The translations under genes and the position numbers were made by a program. Under the pieces are notes generated by a model. It made no database searches and was not told where the DNA came from. It saw only the letters and a list, made by a program, of their open reading frames with translations. From Simmondsia chinensis (Eukaryota > Streptophyta > Magnoliopsida > Caryophyllales > Simmondsiaceae), in contig JAGTTD010000010.1 of NCBI GenBank assembly GCA_018398585.1, positions 5,287,501 through 5,351,500 on the forward strand: DNA of 64,000 nucleotides, written 5' to 3'. Position 1 is the stretch's first letter. The number at the start of each line of letters is the position of its first letter. Positions 1-10,533 of this stretch are shown here, one piece after another.

Positions 1-81
1 TATGAGGTGGAGTTTGTGCTTTATTAACTTGGAAGCCAAAACGGACTGACATGAGGCAGCATATTCACCTAAGTTAGTACA

Positions 82-174
82 GTTGGTTCCTTGACATTTC
101 CCTTCACTCCTACCAAAGAAAGGGATGCTGAACGAGAGATACGGAATGCCTGTTATGTTATGCTTGAATTATGA
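82..174 (+). other. possible last coding exon of a gene lying to the left
   Basis: A short open stretch reads VGSLTFPFTPTKERDAER and continues to a TGA at 172-174. An acceptor-like sequence (ttagtacag) ends at 82, and the frame is closed by a TAA at 70-72, so any exon must start about here. The composition looks coding (charged, no low complexity), but I do not recognise the family and it is only about 30 codons. It could equally be chance. Confidence 0.2.
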
Positions 175-1471
175 GAATGGCCGTAGGAGATGCCTCACTC
201 ATTTGATAAGATAAACATATTTAAGTTCCGTTTGGTTGGAGTCAACTTTGTTTTTCATAAAATTAGTTATTCCTTAGAATTTTCTTTTATTTGGTTAAGG
301 GATATAATTTCACTGTAAATTTATAAAGCATTCTTTTTGATCCATTTGAGATAGAGGTTACTTGAACAAAAATTGCGTTATTCCATGGAGGAAAATGGCC
401 TTGCCTCTCCTTTGAAGAAAGTCAACCTCTGTATATAAAGAAAAGAAAATAATCTTCTCCCAAGTCGTCGTTGCTTACTCATGTAAAAAGATGATATCAT
501 GATACAAATAAGAAGACAGAAAGCCTCTTTTTTTTTTTTTTAAAAATAAATAATGGTTAGGAAGGCACGTAGGTTGCACAAGGAGGCAAGTCTCGCCATA
601 TATCCTAACCCCTCTCCCTTTTTAAACGCGGGATTTGCTTTTGGATACCATCCCTAGTGACTTTACCAACGGAGTTTAGCTGACACCTTTAGATGAAAGA
701 AAGGCTTACCCCCGACTGAACTGAGCCTAAGGTGCTTATTTTACACTTTCATAGCATGATCATTCGTCATTTTAAAATGTTTTCTAGAACGTTATTTTCT
801 GAGCACAGGTTGCCATTGCAGGAACATTTATGTTGTTATTTCAGCGGTTAGAAGACTTTTTGAAACAAAAATTTTGCAAGGAGAAGGCTCGAGTTGATCC
901 GGTCAAACCTTACCATGTATGATCGTCAGTCACGGTTTCTGCCCAAGTTTTCATCCCCAAAGAGACAGGGAGCTGCCTTTCCTTAATTTATAAATGATAA
1001 ATGTCTCTGAAGGACATTATATACTTGAAAAAAGGAATAAGGACATAATAATTACTGTATACACAAAAAGAGCAATACATTTGAAAAGAAAGAATAAAAG
1101 CAGTGTTGGCTTCGTCAGAGATGATCACAATGAGGATTTGAAAACCAGAAATATGACATAGCAGATGGCGTGGTAGCTGAAAAGATAACGTCTCATATGA
1201 CATCGGCAATCGGAGATGTATTCAATGCTCTCTTGTTCTTTTTGTCGAACATTTGCTCTATGTGTATATATAATTAACATTATGTGCTTTACTTTTTCTT
1301 AAACATATATGCGTTCGAAAAATTGTCAAATGTAAGTTCAGATTGCAGATTATGTTGCATCATGTACATTTTCCTTGGGCGCGCATGAAATCCCAGCTTT
1401 TAATTGGGTTGGATTTGTATTTACAGAAATGTAACAAGCATTTTTTTTTGTATATTTCGCTGTCAGAATGT
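175..1471. other. AT-rich intergenic stretch, no gene seen
   Basis: Both strands are broken by stops, with no domain-like translation. It holds a poly-T run near 530-541 and the remark-free ORF on the minus strand at 988-1209 has no recognisable motif. I see no mobile-element termini here. Confidence 0.5.
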
Positions 1472-1696
1472 ATTGGAGTGTAAAACTAATATTAGGTCTT
1501 CATCGATCAGTTTAAACTTTTGGAAAAGTTGATTCCTTAACATGGTATCAGCGTCTTATTAACTAAGAGGCTGTGAGTTTGAATTTCAACAGTGCCCTTT
1601 CAATATTAACATAATTTAAGTATAAGGAATAATGTGGACTTGTGTAATATCTGCACTTCAAGTTTAATGAGCATGTTTGAGTACAAACCAATTATG
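1472..1696 (+). mobile_element. TRIM-like mini LTR retrotransposon, partial
   Basis: A 70-bp terminal repeat (about 1472-1542, ending ccttaaca) is followed directly by tggtatcagcg, which matches the initiator-methionine tRNA primer-binding site used by many plant LTR elements. The internal part contains gagtttgaatttcaa. A second repeat begins at 1674 (tgtttgagtacaaac) but is cut off after about 22 bp. The same family recurs at 21431, 28759 and 43855. No protein is encoded, as is usual for TRIMs, so movement would have to be in trans. Confidence 0.6.
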
Positions 1697-1699
1697 TGT

Positions 1700-2839
1700 C
1701 TCATATTTTGTATCTTCAATAGGTTGGTTCAAGAGATGAGACACTTGACTCTAACACCTGTAAGATATCATGTGTAAAATTTTCTATTGGGTGTAAAAAA
1801 ATTTTAGGGTCTGTCCATTGAGTCTATAAGCTTTATTTTACCCATTTGAATGTAGGAAAATTTTGACTTAGTCGATGTGTGTGGATTGATTTAGTCACCC
1901 CAAATTATTTCGTGTTATTCTTTCCTAGTTCTATCTAGAATTAGTTGGCTTGTCTTCTCTAGTTTTTGAGTTTATCTTTGTAGTTTTAATTGCTCTATTT
2001 TTCCTTTTGCTTTACGGTGTTTTTATGCACATAATACATTTTTAGGTTTCTTATAAAATTCAGTAAGTTCTTAACACAAGGGAACTAAATAATTGCTTTC
2101 AAAACTTGAAATGTTCAAATGGAAATCCATATAGTTTCTAATTTCAATACCTTTACGATAATTTTAATATCTAGTATCCTTTTAATGGTCTTTACATACC
2201 TAGTTAACAATCTGTGAAATGATAGCTATTAATTTTGTGTTTATGTGAGCGGTTAAAAATTATTTTGGTTCATTATTCCCTAAATGATTCAGAAGCTGTA
2301 CAATGGATCACATCCTTAATCTATAATAAGACAAGACACCACAATGAAATCTAGTTCACAAATATTTGACTACTCCTTTATATAGTGTTTTTTTAAGAAG
2401 GTAAAGAGAAACGCTAAGTGGCCTATCAATAGATAGACGAAACTCAATGTTTTAGTATAAATCACCATCCGCAGTTCCTGACTAAGCCTCGTTGGATCAT
2501 TGTTACCTCTTTGCCTCGGAATATGCCTCAAGTTGTAACCTTGTTTGCCATCCTATTGCCTTCTCGACACCCCTGGGAGATTCTTGCCTCCAAAAAAACG
2601 AGCCAACAAGTGCAAACCCTCTATCACATCATATAGGCCATTTGGATTCAATGGACCTCTTATGCTCGAAGCACACACCAATCTCTTAATCAACACATCT
2701 CTTTACACTCTTCCCTAATTGGGCCATTGGTGGGCCATTGGTGGTTCCCATGTACACTTCAAAGGCATGCTATGCATCCCTTCATATAGAAATATATAAC
2801 CACTGCTGAAATATTTTGAAAATAAGTGTTTTGGCTCGG
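1700..2839. other. no gene seen
   Basis: AT-rich sequence with no supported reading frame. The plus-strand ORF at 2492-2689 has no family features. Confidence 0.4.
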
Positions 2840-3010
2840 ATATGGTATGTGTTGCCACATAGAATGGTGCATGTCAATACACAAATTCTAGTAAGGCTCA
2901 TTGGACGGTATGTGTCATCACACAGTTCTCTGTGTGTGGACACACAATTTATAGAAAGCAAAAATGCCCATAAATGAGCTTTGTGTGTCAACACATAGGA
3001 CATATTGTCC
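2840..3010. repeat. LTR-like fragment with imperfect TGTGT-ACACA palindromes
   Basis: Several near-palindromes of the form tgtgt..acaca occur here (for example tgtgtgtggacacaca near 2931-2946, and tgtgtgtcaacacata near 2982-2998). The same motif type is packed in the Copia LTRs at 22554-22795 and 27700-27960. I infer an old LTR fragment of a related family. No LTR ends or coding sequence are visible. Confidence 0.35.
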
Positions 3011-4299
3011 ATTACTTGGTGCGGTTCTTTGTGTCTCTTTCAAAATGATATGCGTCTCTTTGAAGGGACACTTAATTATCTATAAAATTTTCGAAGGGAC
3101 ACTTAATTATCCATAAAAACTTCTGCTCATTTTCAAAGGATGATATCTTGAAAGTCACTTGCAAATCATATCTTCTTCTTGTTATGTAATCTCATAAATT
3201 CGTTCTCTTCACATACTCTTCACTTTATTGTCGAGACTATTTCGATAAGGATGAAATAAGTTTTAAGGATAGTAGTTCACTACACGCCTTAAAGCCAATA
3301 TTTGATTATATACTTGATTCTAAATACTATTTCCCTAACAGCCACTCCTAAGCTCTCCGCAAAAGGTGCAAAGACACCAACATTCATTAATACTTGCATA
3401 ATCACCATAAATTTTCATCTTCATAATCTTACATTTTCCCAAGCCAGTCTTTCTTCTTGCCATGTTGCAAGCTTCCTTCATTGTCTTCACCCTCATCCAA
3501 GTTTTCTTTTCACACACTAACTTTGAGGCAACAATACACCTACAATCAGTAGCGTGAAAGAACATTCTTTTGCAGCAGAAGGAACGAAAAAGACGATTTA
3601 TGACTACTAAAAATACAACAGCATAGCTAAGCATGAAAGCAAATGGCCAAGGTGTCAGCTGTAGAGCAAGTAATATAGCCTGATTCAAGGACTTCGATCC
3701 TCCATGCTCAAAGTTAAACATTTCATGCAAATGCTAAAAACCAAATGCATATCATGGGAAACAATCAATGAACCAAATCTGTATTGGGAAAATGAGCATT
3801 GTGATGGATTTTATTAAACAACAGTCAGATGAAACAATTACATGAAGATCGAAATTTATCTGCCGTTTAGCTTCTGACGTTGGAGATTAAACAAGAGAAG
3901 TATGCTGGAGATTCAATGTAATAGGATACAAGTAACAATATTCAGAACAATAATGAGCTGTGTAAACAAAGAATTAGTTCCACTCTTATGACTGAACCTA
4001 ACCTAAGCATGCATCTACTTATCCCTTAAAATAAAGGACTAACTATTCTTAATTCCATAAGGTATTGAAAAAATTAATATATAAGTGTAGTGAGTTACTC
4101 CAATTAATGCCAGTTGGTTTTGGGTTGGAACCTGAATTGAGCTTAATGCAAACCTCTTATGTCAGCTCAATAGGGCCAAGTGTGGTGCGATGAACTTTCA
4201 CATATATCAAGCAACTTAAGGATCGTGTCTCCCTAATGTCACGCCCAGAATCCATCAAATTCCAAAAGCATGAACCTCATTCAAATTTCAACTGACATA
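3011..4299. other. intergenic, downstream of the PPR gene
   Basis: No recognisable gene. A 131-codon minus-strand ORF (3335-3730) has one hydrophobic stretch but no family signature. Includes the 3' flank of the PPR gene. Confidence 0.35.
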
Positions 4300-4437
4300 C
4301 TGCCTGTCATTTTCACAGATTCTCAGTTTCCAGATGCCGAATGTATGCTTGACAGTAACAGATGTTGAGGCTGCAGCTGAACAAAACGCTCTGCTGCTTC
4401 TCTTTCCGTTGAAGTAGCCTTAAATGCTACAAAACAA
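4300..4437 (-). pseudogene. decayed E-motif tail of the PPR gene
   Basis: Just past the PPR stop codon, the same strand still translates in another frame to REAAERFVQLQPQH followed by LLLSSIHSASGN, a recognisable E-motif (compare the usual pattern of AAE.L.ELEP, then Y.LLSNIYA..G). It is separated from the ORF by in-frame stops (TAG at 4438-4440, then TAA) and at least one frameshift, and interrupted again by a TGA after SASGN. This indicates that the ancestral protein ran on through an E domain, now lost by mutation. Some PPR proteins work without an intact E region, so loss of function is not proven. Confidence 0.6.
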
Positions 4438-5904
4438 CTAGGCATTCTCTATCCTATAATCATTTTCGCTTGGCATCTTCTCTAGCTGTTTGATCGAGTC
4501 GCCAAAATGTCCATCTCTACCTAAGAACTGCGTGCATAATGCATAGTGCTCTTTGTCCGGAGGTATGCCATAATCATGGATCATAGAATCGAAAAAAGCA
4601 AGCCCTTTCTCTTCAAAACCTGAGTGTCTACACGCGCTGAGAAGGAGAAGGAAAGTCACTTTATTTGGCTTAACCCCACACATCACCATCTCATCAAACA
4701 TCTTTATTGCCTCCTCATCACAACCATCCTGTGCTAACGCAGATATCATACAATTCCACAGAATGACATCCTTTTTATCCATGACTCTGAAAACCCTTTT
4801 GCAGAGTTCTAAATATCCGCACTTTGAATACATGTCAATGAGAGAGCTCACAACTATTGTGTTAGGTTTAACGCCTGTACGTATCAAAAAGGCATGGATT
4901 TGTTTACCATGCTTTAACATAGCTATACTAGCACACGCGCAAAGAGAGCTACTGAAGGTAAATTGATTAGGCCTAACACGATATAACATCATCTTCCTAA
5001 ACACCTCAAGTGCATTATGTCCTAAACCATTCCGAGCATAACCTGAAACTAAAGCAGTCCACGAGACAGCGTTCTTGTCAGGCATCATATCAAACATTTC
5101 CTTGGCTGAATTCATATCTCCCCATCTAGCATACCCCCATACCAATGTAGTCCAAACACAAATGTCTCTTGCCCACATCTCATCGAAAACTCTCCTCGCA
5201 TCACACATCTCTCCACACTTAGCATAAGCATCAAGAACTGAGCTAGCAAGAACCAAATTCGACGCAAAACCAGATACCATCACCTGGCTATGCAACTGCC
5301 TGGTCAAGTTTACATCCCTCAACTTCACACTAACACTCAAAACACCCGCGAAACTGAACGCGTTATACCCTATAGATGCCTTCCTTAGCTGACCATAAAA
5401 CCTCAGCGCCTCCATTAAAAACCCACTTTGTACATAACAAATCACCATAGTATTCCATGAAACAACATCCTTTTCCGGCATTTGATCAAACAAACTCCTA
5501 GCTTCATTAACCATACCCAACTTAGCATACCCAGAAAGCACATTATTCCAAGAATACAAATTTCTCACAGACATTTTATTGAACACCTTGCGACCCAGAA
5601 CATGATCCCCACATTTGAAGTACATATTGATCAAATGATTGGAAAGAAACGTACTGGGACGTTTCAAACCCGTCAATTTCAAATGAAGATGGACCCATAT
5701 TCCCTCTTTAAGAGACTTTGTACTTGCACACTGCTGCAAAAGAAACGCAAGTATTCTTGAATCCAATCGAAGACCCTTTTCAGCTAAGAAATCCAATGAA
5801 TTTACGGCTTCTCTGAGGTGCCCCTTTGAGCAGAGATTGATTAAAGATTTGATTACGCAATTGGGTTTTCTGGGTTTGGATCGAAATTGAGGGAGAGGAG
5901 GCAT
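4438..5904 (-). CDS. PLS-type pentatricopeptide repeat protein, C-terminally shortened
   Basis: 488 residues, single exon, starting MPPLPQFRSKP. PPR proteins bind organellar transcripts in a sequence-specific way, one base per repeat, and PLS members usually act in C-to-U editing or processing in mitochondria or plastids. The repeats run from about residue 50 to the end, with typical signatures: SNHLINMYFKCG, LYSWNNVLSGYAKLG, DVVSWNTMVICYVQSG, VLDAYAKCGEMCDARRVFDEM, NAVSWTALVSGYARNG, VVSSLIDMYSKCG and DVILWNCMISALAQDG. It closely resembles, from memory, the Arabidopsis protein encoded by At2g21090 (about 600 residues). The ORF stops in the last repeat (MPSENDYRIENA) where relatives continue into an E domain, remnants of which lie at 4300-4437. 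The N-terminus is basic with few acidic residues, compatible with organelle targeting. Expression is not testable here. Confidence 0.92.
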   Translation of the reverse strand: MPPLPQFRSKPRKPNCVIKSLINLCSKGHLREAVNSLDFLAEKGLRLDSRILAFLLQQCASTKSLKEGIWVHLHLKLTGLKRPSTFLSNHLINMYFKCGDHVLGRKVFNKMSVRNLYSWNNVLSGYAKLGMVNEARSLFDQMPEKDVVSWNTMVICYVQSGFLMEALRFYGQLRKASIGYNAFSFAGVLSVSVKLRDVNLTRQLHSQVMVSGFASNLVLASSVLDAYAKCGEMCDARRVFDEMWARDICVWTTLVWGYARWGDMNSAKEMFDMMPDKNAVSWTALVSGYARNGLGHNALEVFRKMMLYRVRPNQFTFSSSLCACASIAMLKHGKQIHAFLIRTGVKPNTIVVSSLIDMYSKCGYLELCKRVFRVMDKKDVILWNCMISALAQDGCDEEAIKMFDEMVMCGVKPNKVTFLLLLSACRHSGFEEKGLAFFDSMIHDYGIPPDKEHYALCTQFLGRDGHFGDSIKQLEKMPSENDYRIENA

Positions 5905-6587
5905 TGGAGAAGGGCACCATGTGAAATTTGCTTGTTCATATGTGGTTCATTCAAAGTAGTGAACGGAGGTCCGTGGGGAAATTGCTCCGGCGGGGATTTG
6001 AACTGGGCGGTTTACTCCGGCGAGTGTCGCCGGCGGACACGTACGGCGGTGCAGACCCATTATCCTGTTTGGCGTCGGATCAGTTCCGTGTCCAGGTAGG
6101 CCCAGCTGGTCTAGAGGTTGGTGAAGTATTTCGATAACACAAGGGGTGCGTAAAAAAAATTTAAACCGTAAATTAAATTGGACCAAATCCAACTGTAATT
6201 TGGTTTTTAAATTAAAAAATTATAATTTAATTTAGAAAATTTTAATTATTAGGATTTACAATTTCATAAACTAAAGAATTCAAAGATTTTTTTACACCAT
6301 CTAAATCATAACAATTCATATTAATAGTCAGCAAAATTTTACTTGGTAACTCGATAAAAAATATAGGATGTTTTACATTAAATGTCATTATACTTTTATT
6401 ATTGTGTCAACTTAGTCGTTGTACTTTTAGTTGAGTCAATTTAGTTGCTTTAGAATTTAAATTATGTCAATTTAGTCATTTTGGTCAAATTTAAGTTAAT
6501 GATATAATTTTTAACAGTATAATCATATTATTCTTTCATTCAATTTGACCCAAATTGTGATTGAACTACTAAAAGTTTCATTAGCAA
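5905..6587. other. PPR upstream region
   Basis: 5' flank of the PPR gene. GC-rich from 5940 to about 6130, then strongly AT-rich. ORFs here on either strand lack motifs. No clear TATA box could be assigned. Confidence 0.35.
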
Positions 6588-7948
6588 CTGATGCAGTTTT
6601 AAAGTATGTTTTAAAACCGTATACTATACTTGATTGTCGTAGTTAAATCGGGGATATGGGTCGTATCTTCAAGGAAACAGAGTTAAGTTGGATTTCGTTA
6701 TTGATGAGTGATTGAATTTTGGGTTTTTATTGATTGTTTGGACAATTAACTAAAGAAAGCAACAAAATATACGTTAAAGGTGTCAATTCAATTGAGGTTA
6801 GTTCAGGGAATAAATTTAGGGTAGCTTTACTTATATCTCGTGATTATATTATACTATGTTAACGATTTAGGAGGTTTAGGCTATAAACACTAAGCTTGAG
6901 TTAATATTTAAACTAGAGTTTAGGGTAGTGAACAATTTTAAAGCCATAACCTATCATATCAGCCTACGTGTAGCATAGGTTATCTCATTAGCATTACTTA
7001 GTTCCTTTTCTTGCTCCTAATTTAATATTAAACCTCAACTAATACTTAAGTTTGGACTTAGGATAATAAATTAGTCTAACGGCATAATCCCATCTTATCA
7101 CCTAGGTATAGCATGGATTATCTCAATAACACTAACAAATTCCTTTGTCACATCTAATTAATTATTAATTTATATAAAAGATTGTGTTCAGGGTTGGGTA
7201 CAACCTTAATCCTAACCACGCGTGAAAATCTATTATGTTATGGTCTAGGGTACAAGCTTGTAGACTAATGCTAATAATTTAGAGATTTTAACATGGCTAT
7301 AAACACATACAAAGAAAACCAAATAATAATTATAAATTTTCTCCAAGAGTGTGTACATAACATAACAAAACTATTGTCAAAAGTATAATATAAATCTGGG
7401 ATACGGACGGCTATCCATTCTTCATCCCTAAACTAAAAATCTACTTCTCCATGGGAATTCTAAACATCATGAAATCTAAAAGAGAAAGCAATAATAGCTA
7501 GAACTAAGGACCTGAAGACTCCCTTAATTGATGTTGACGTTGATCCTTACTTTGATTCCCCCTGCACTTCGACCGCCCGTGCTTCGGTGTTTGAAAATCT
7601 TTGGATCTCGTAGCGGCTTCGGGAAGGAGAGGAGGAGATGAGACGTAGAAAAAGATCTATAAATAGAAGTCTACCGAGGTCACGCTGGGTTGGGGGTCAG
7701 TCGATCTGCTGGCCTTCTGTAGACAGTCGATTGATCGGTCTTGAATCCCAATCGATTGACAGTCCCATTGTAAGGCGTCCTACTATGGGCTGCTGACCGA
7801 TCAGTACTTCTAGCTGATTAATCGTTTAGTAAGCAAAACTCTATGAGGCCTATTCGAGTTACCGAATTTTGACTCGATTGGTCGTTCTTTTGAACACGTG
7901 GTCGGGTTTCTCAAAGTAGTCTTCAAATATGTAAATATAAGGTACATC
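6588..7948 (-). repeat. 3' LTR of the Athila/Tat-like element
   Basis: On the minus strand it begins TGATGTACCTTATATTTACA at 7948 and ends in GCATCA at 6588, giving TG..CA termini with short inverted ends. The inner side carries a purine-rich tract (gagtgggtttgggaatgt on the minus strand) suitable as a polypurine tract. The same first ~20 bp recur at 11782-11801, the only remnant of the 5' LTR. The outer boundary at 6588 is inferred. Confidence 0.6.
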
Positions 7949-9793
7949 AACATTCCCAAACCCACTCATTGCTTGTCCTCAAGCAAGATGCAGCTTAAAC
8001 TAGCTAAATATGAAAAATTTTGATCAAGCATGTAATGGTAAGAACTAATTGTGAAAAATATTTCCAAACATATTTGAAAGTGTACCTGAGAGAGAAGAAA
8101 ATATTTATATAATGTTATTATTACATCGGTTCCTACCAAAGAGGGCACCAACATGCCGTCGCCGGATCCCATTAGAACTTCGAAGTTAAGCGTGCTTGGG
8201 CGAGAGTAGTACCAGGATGGATGACCTCCTGGGAAGTCCTCACCCTCAGGTTGGGGGCATTGGGAAACAGCCTCTCTTCAGGTTATCACCATGAAGGGGG
8301 AAGGCTGCGTACATCTGCCCCCCCCCAGACCCTGCGTAGGCGGGAGCCCTTGAGGCACTGGGTATGTTCCTTTATTATTACATCGGTTCCAACTCAAATT
8401 CTCATGATTCAAGTCTTTTTACTAGAAAGTGAACTTATAATTTCTCTCCCCTTTTTCTTATTTCAAACCCTCCAAATTTAAGACGAATAGAAAGAATAAT
8501 TAAAAGAATCAGTTATCCTAACAATTCACTCATAATCAATAAAGAAATCAAAATGCTTCCCTTTTTTCTTTTTTTTTCCCCCTTCTTGTTTCCTTCTTTT
8601 TTTTTTTTTTTCCTTTCCTTTTCTTTTTTTTTAAAGTAACTCATAGTCAGGCGTGTCTTCCTAGAACCCATGTAGCGAGTTTTCGGCTGGTGACTCCCAA
8701 CCTAGTTGGCTCAAGGCACCGAGTGAAGAGCACTTGTTGGACCTAATGGCTCAAGTCAAAGGAATTCACAACTTAAGCCGTTATTAGTACATACCTTAAA
8801 GATATTTTATTTAAATTAGGCATTGGTGCTTTTTGAAGTGGCTTAAAGTGGTTGATTCTTCTTAAGCATTCCTTGTGGCCCGTGTAACACGCTTTAGATA
8901 GGAAACTCCAGACCCAGTTGGCTCAAGATACTAGGTGTTGAAACACCCCTATGGGCTTACTTGCTCAAGACACAGGGGCTACAAGAATTAACAAGTCATA
9001 TATAATTACCTAATTCACAGGCACTGGTACCTCTTCTTTTTTCCTTTTTTTTTTTAATTTTATAATCACTCAATAGAAAGAGTTAATAATGATTTCAACA
9101 TTGTAAGGAGTAAAATGGTGGATTCAAATTCCTAAATTATTTCCGCTATCACAACCTAAAACATAGAGTAAGTCACAAGACTAAGGGTAGTAATAATCTC
9201 TCTAGTTAGTTTAAAGACAAAAATATATATTCAATAGTCAGATCCATTAATAATCTCATTATATGAATATTCTAATCGTCATAACACATCTCAAATTTGA
9301 ACTTCAATATAAGTCACCATAATTCTATGTTAATTCATGCAAAAACTTATCTAATTTAAGCAAAAATATGCTAACAGGACAATCAAATATTTACACCATA
9401 CATGGCATCCCCAAACCCGTACCTTGCATTGTCCTCTATGCAAATCAATGAAAGTAAATACAAGCAAGGAAAGGAAATAGATGATTTGAGGTATGGCATA
9501 TTCAGCTATACGTAGTGAGTAAATCCAAAAAGGGAAAGCAGAAATAGCAAGCTACAAAAGAAGACATAATACTAAATAAACTTGTTAGTACTGCTGGAAA
9601 TATGGGCCGTATAAGTCTTTAGTAAAAGAGAAATAAAGTTAGCATGAATGGGATATCCAAAATATTTGCCAAAGAAAGAGAGTTCAATCTGCAGAACAAA
9701 TTAAAACACAAAACAAACATAAAAGTAGGTTGGGTTGCCTTCCAAAAGCACTAAGTTTAACGTCTTCAGCCAGGTGCAATGTAGAGCGCAAAG
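7949..9793 (-). other. non-coding 3' internal part of the Athila/Tat-like element
   Basis: No reading frame of note. It contains pyrimidine-rich runs (8550-8640, 9035-9055), two related segments with the phrase gttggctcaag (near 8705 and 8918), and the inserted SINE at 8134-8371. A segment near 9408-9436 (ccccaaacccgtacc followed by a cattgtcctc) resembles the polypurine-tract-proximal sequence at 7955, suggesting a rearranged or duplicated 3' end. Confidence 0.45.
8134..8371 (+). mobile_element. SINE with 5S-rRNA-like head and Au-type tail
   Basis: A 238-bp insert is flanked by a perfect 19-bp target-site duplication (ttattattacatcggttcc at 8115-8133 and 8372-8390). Its first ~110 bp match plant 5S rRNA: the core runs gaagttaagcgtgcttggg, then cgagagtagtacc, then gacctcctgggaagtcctc, spanning the box A, intermediate element and box C of the internal RNA polymerase III promoter. 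The remainder (gggaaacagcctctcttc, then ggctgcgtacatc, then ggcactgggtatgtt) is the 3' tail of Au-type plant SINEs. It is a chimera mobilised as one unit, not a 5S gene. A second copy lies at 32436. Confidence 0.85.
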
Positions 9794-10070
9794 TCAAGCA
9801 AATTCTGAGGTAATGTCTGCCATAGAATTCAGGTTAAGCTTGTATGGATGATCCCCAAACTGAACAAAGTTTCTCGAGCTGTAACTATCAAGGAAGAACA
9901 CACGATCAACATGAAGGTCTTGAATTTCTATCCTACCAAGTGTGGGAGATGAAGCACTGCTATCAACACAGACAGGGGCATTATTCCAATTAGCACTTTT
10001 AGTAGAATCTCGTGCACCCAATTCTACCAAAGGGTCAAAATCATAAACCCTATAGCATTCTATATTGTCC

Positions 10071-10438
10071 TTAGTCCCGAATAAAGTTCGAGACCTTCAA
10101 CTTGCCCTTAAGGTTTCCAAAAGACACCTCAAACACTCTAGTCCTACAATGAATCACATCGTCGGCTGTTGCTAAGAATGATCGACCTAGAATGATGGGA
10201 GCGTTGTGCTTCTGCCTAGGAGTAGGGTTTATATCTAACACAAGAAAATCGACGGGGTAGACAAACTTGTCATCCTTGGCAAGTACATCCTCCACCACCC
10301 CACGAGGCACACGCTCTATCCTATCGGCTAACCGAAGTGTGACATTAGTTGGTTTAAGGTTTCCTATACGCAATTCCCAAAAAACTGAGTAAGGGATGAG
10401 GTTTACACTCGTTCCTAGATTTAACAAGGCTCTGCTAG
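10071..10438 (-). pseudogene. retroviral-type aspartic protease domain (Athila/Tat-like)
   Basis: Translates ALLNLGTSVNLIPYSVFWEL at its start, then LRLADRIERVPRGVVEDVL, then DFLVLDINP and PIILGRSFLAT, the standard order of plant Gypsy proteases (active site, flap, and the conserved ILGR-FLAT block). The catalytic aspartate expected before LGTS is asparagine (AAT for GAT), so the enzyme would be inactive. Continues the gag reading direction but in a separate frame. Confidence 0.8.
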
Positions 10439-10533
10439 TGTAACTCTTCTAAGACACACAGAACTGTAAAAGCTCCGGGGTCTTGAAACTTTGTTTTGGG
10501 GGGGGCGCCCAACACTACAATACTGTCCACCTT

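Noticed and set aside
1543..1600. tRNA gene around the tggtatcag motif
   Set aside because: The motif is a primer-binding site next to an LTR end. A full cloverleaf cannot be drawn and the same arrangement recurs in all TRIM-like copies.
3335..3730. 131-codon minus-strand ORF as a gene
   Set aside because: No family resemblance, odd composition, and no promoter or homologue support.
5887..6192. Small ORFs upstream of the PPR gene
   Set aside because: No motifs; they overlap on both strands in a short GC-rich stretch.
8150..8242. Functional 5S rRNA gene
   Set aside because: Only part of the 5S is present, it is fused to a SINE tail, and the whole unit lies within one target-site duplication.
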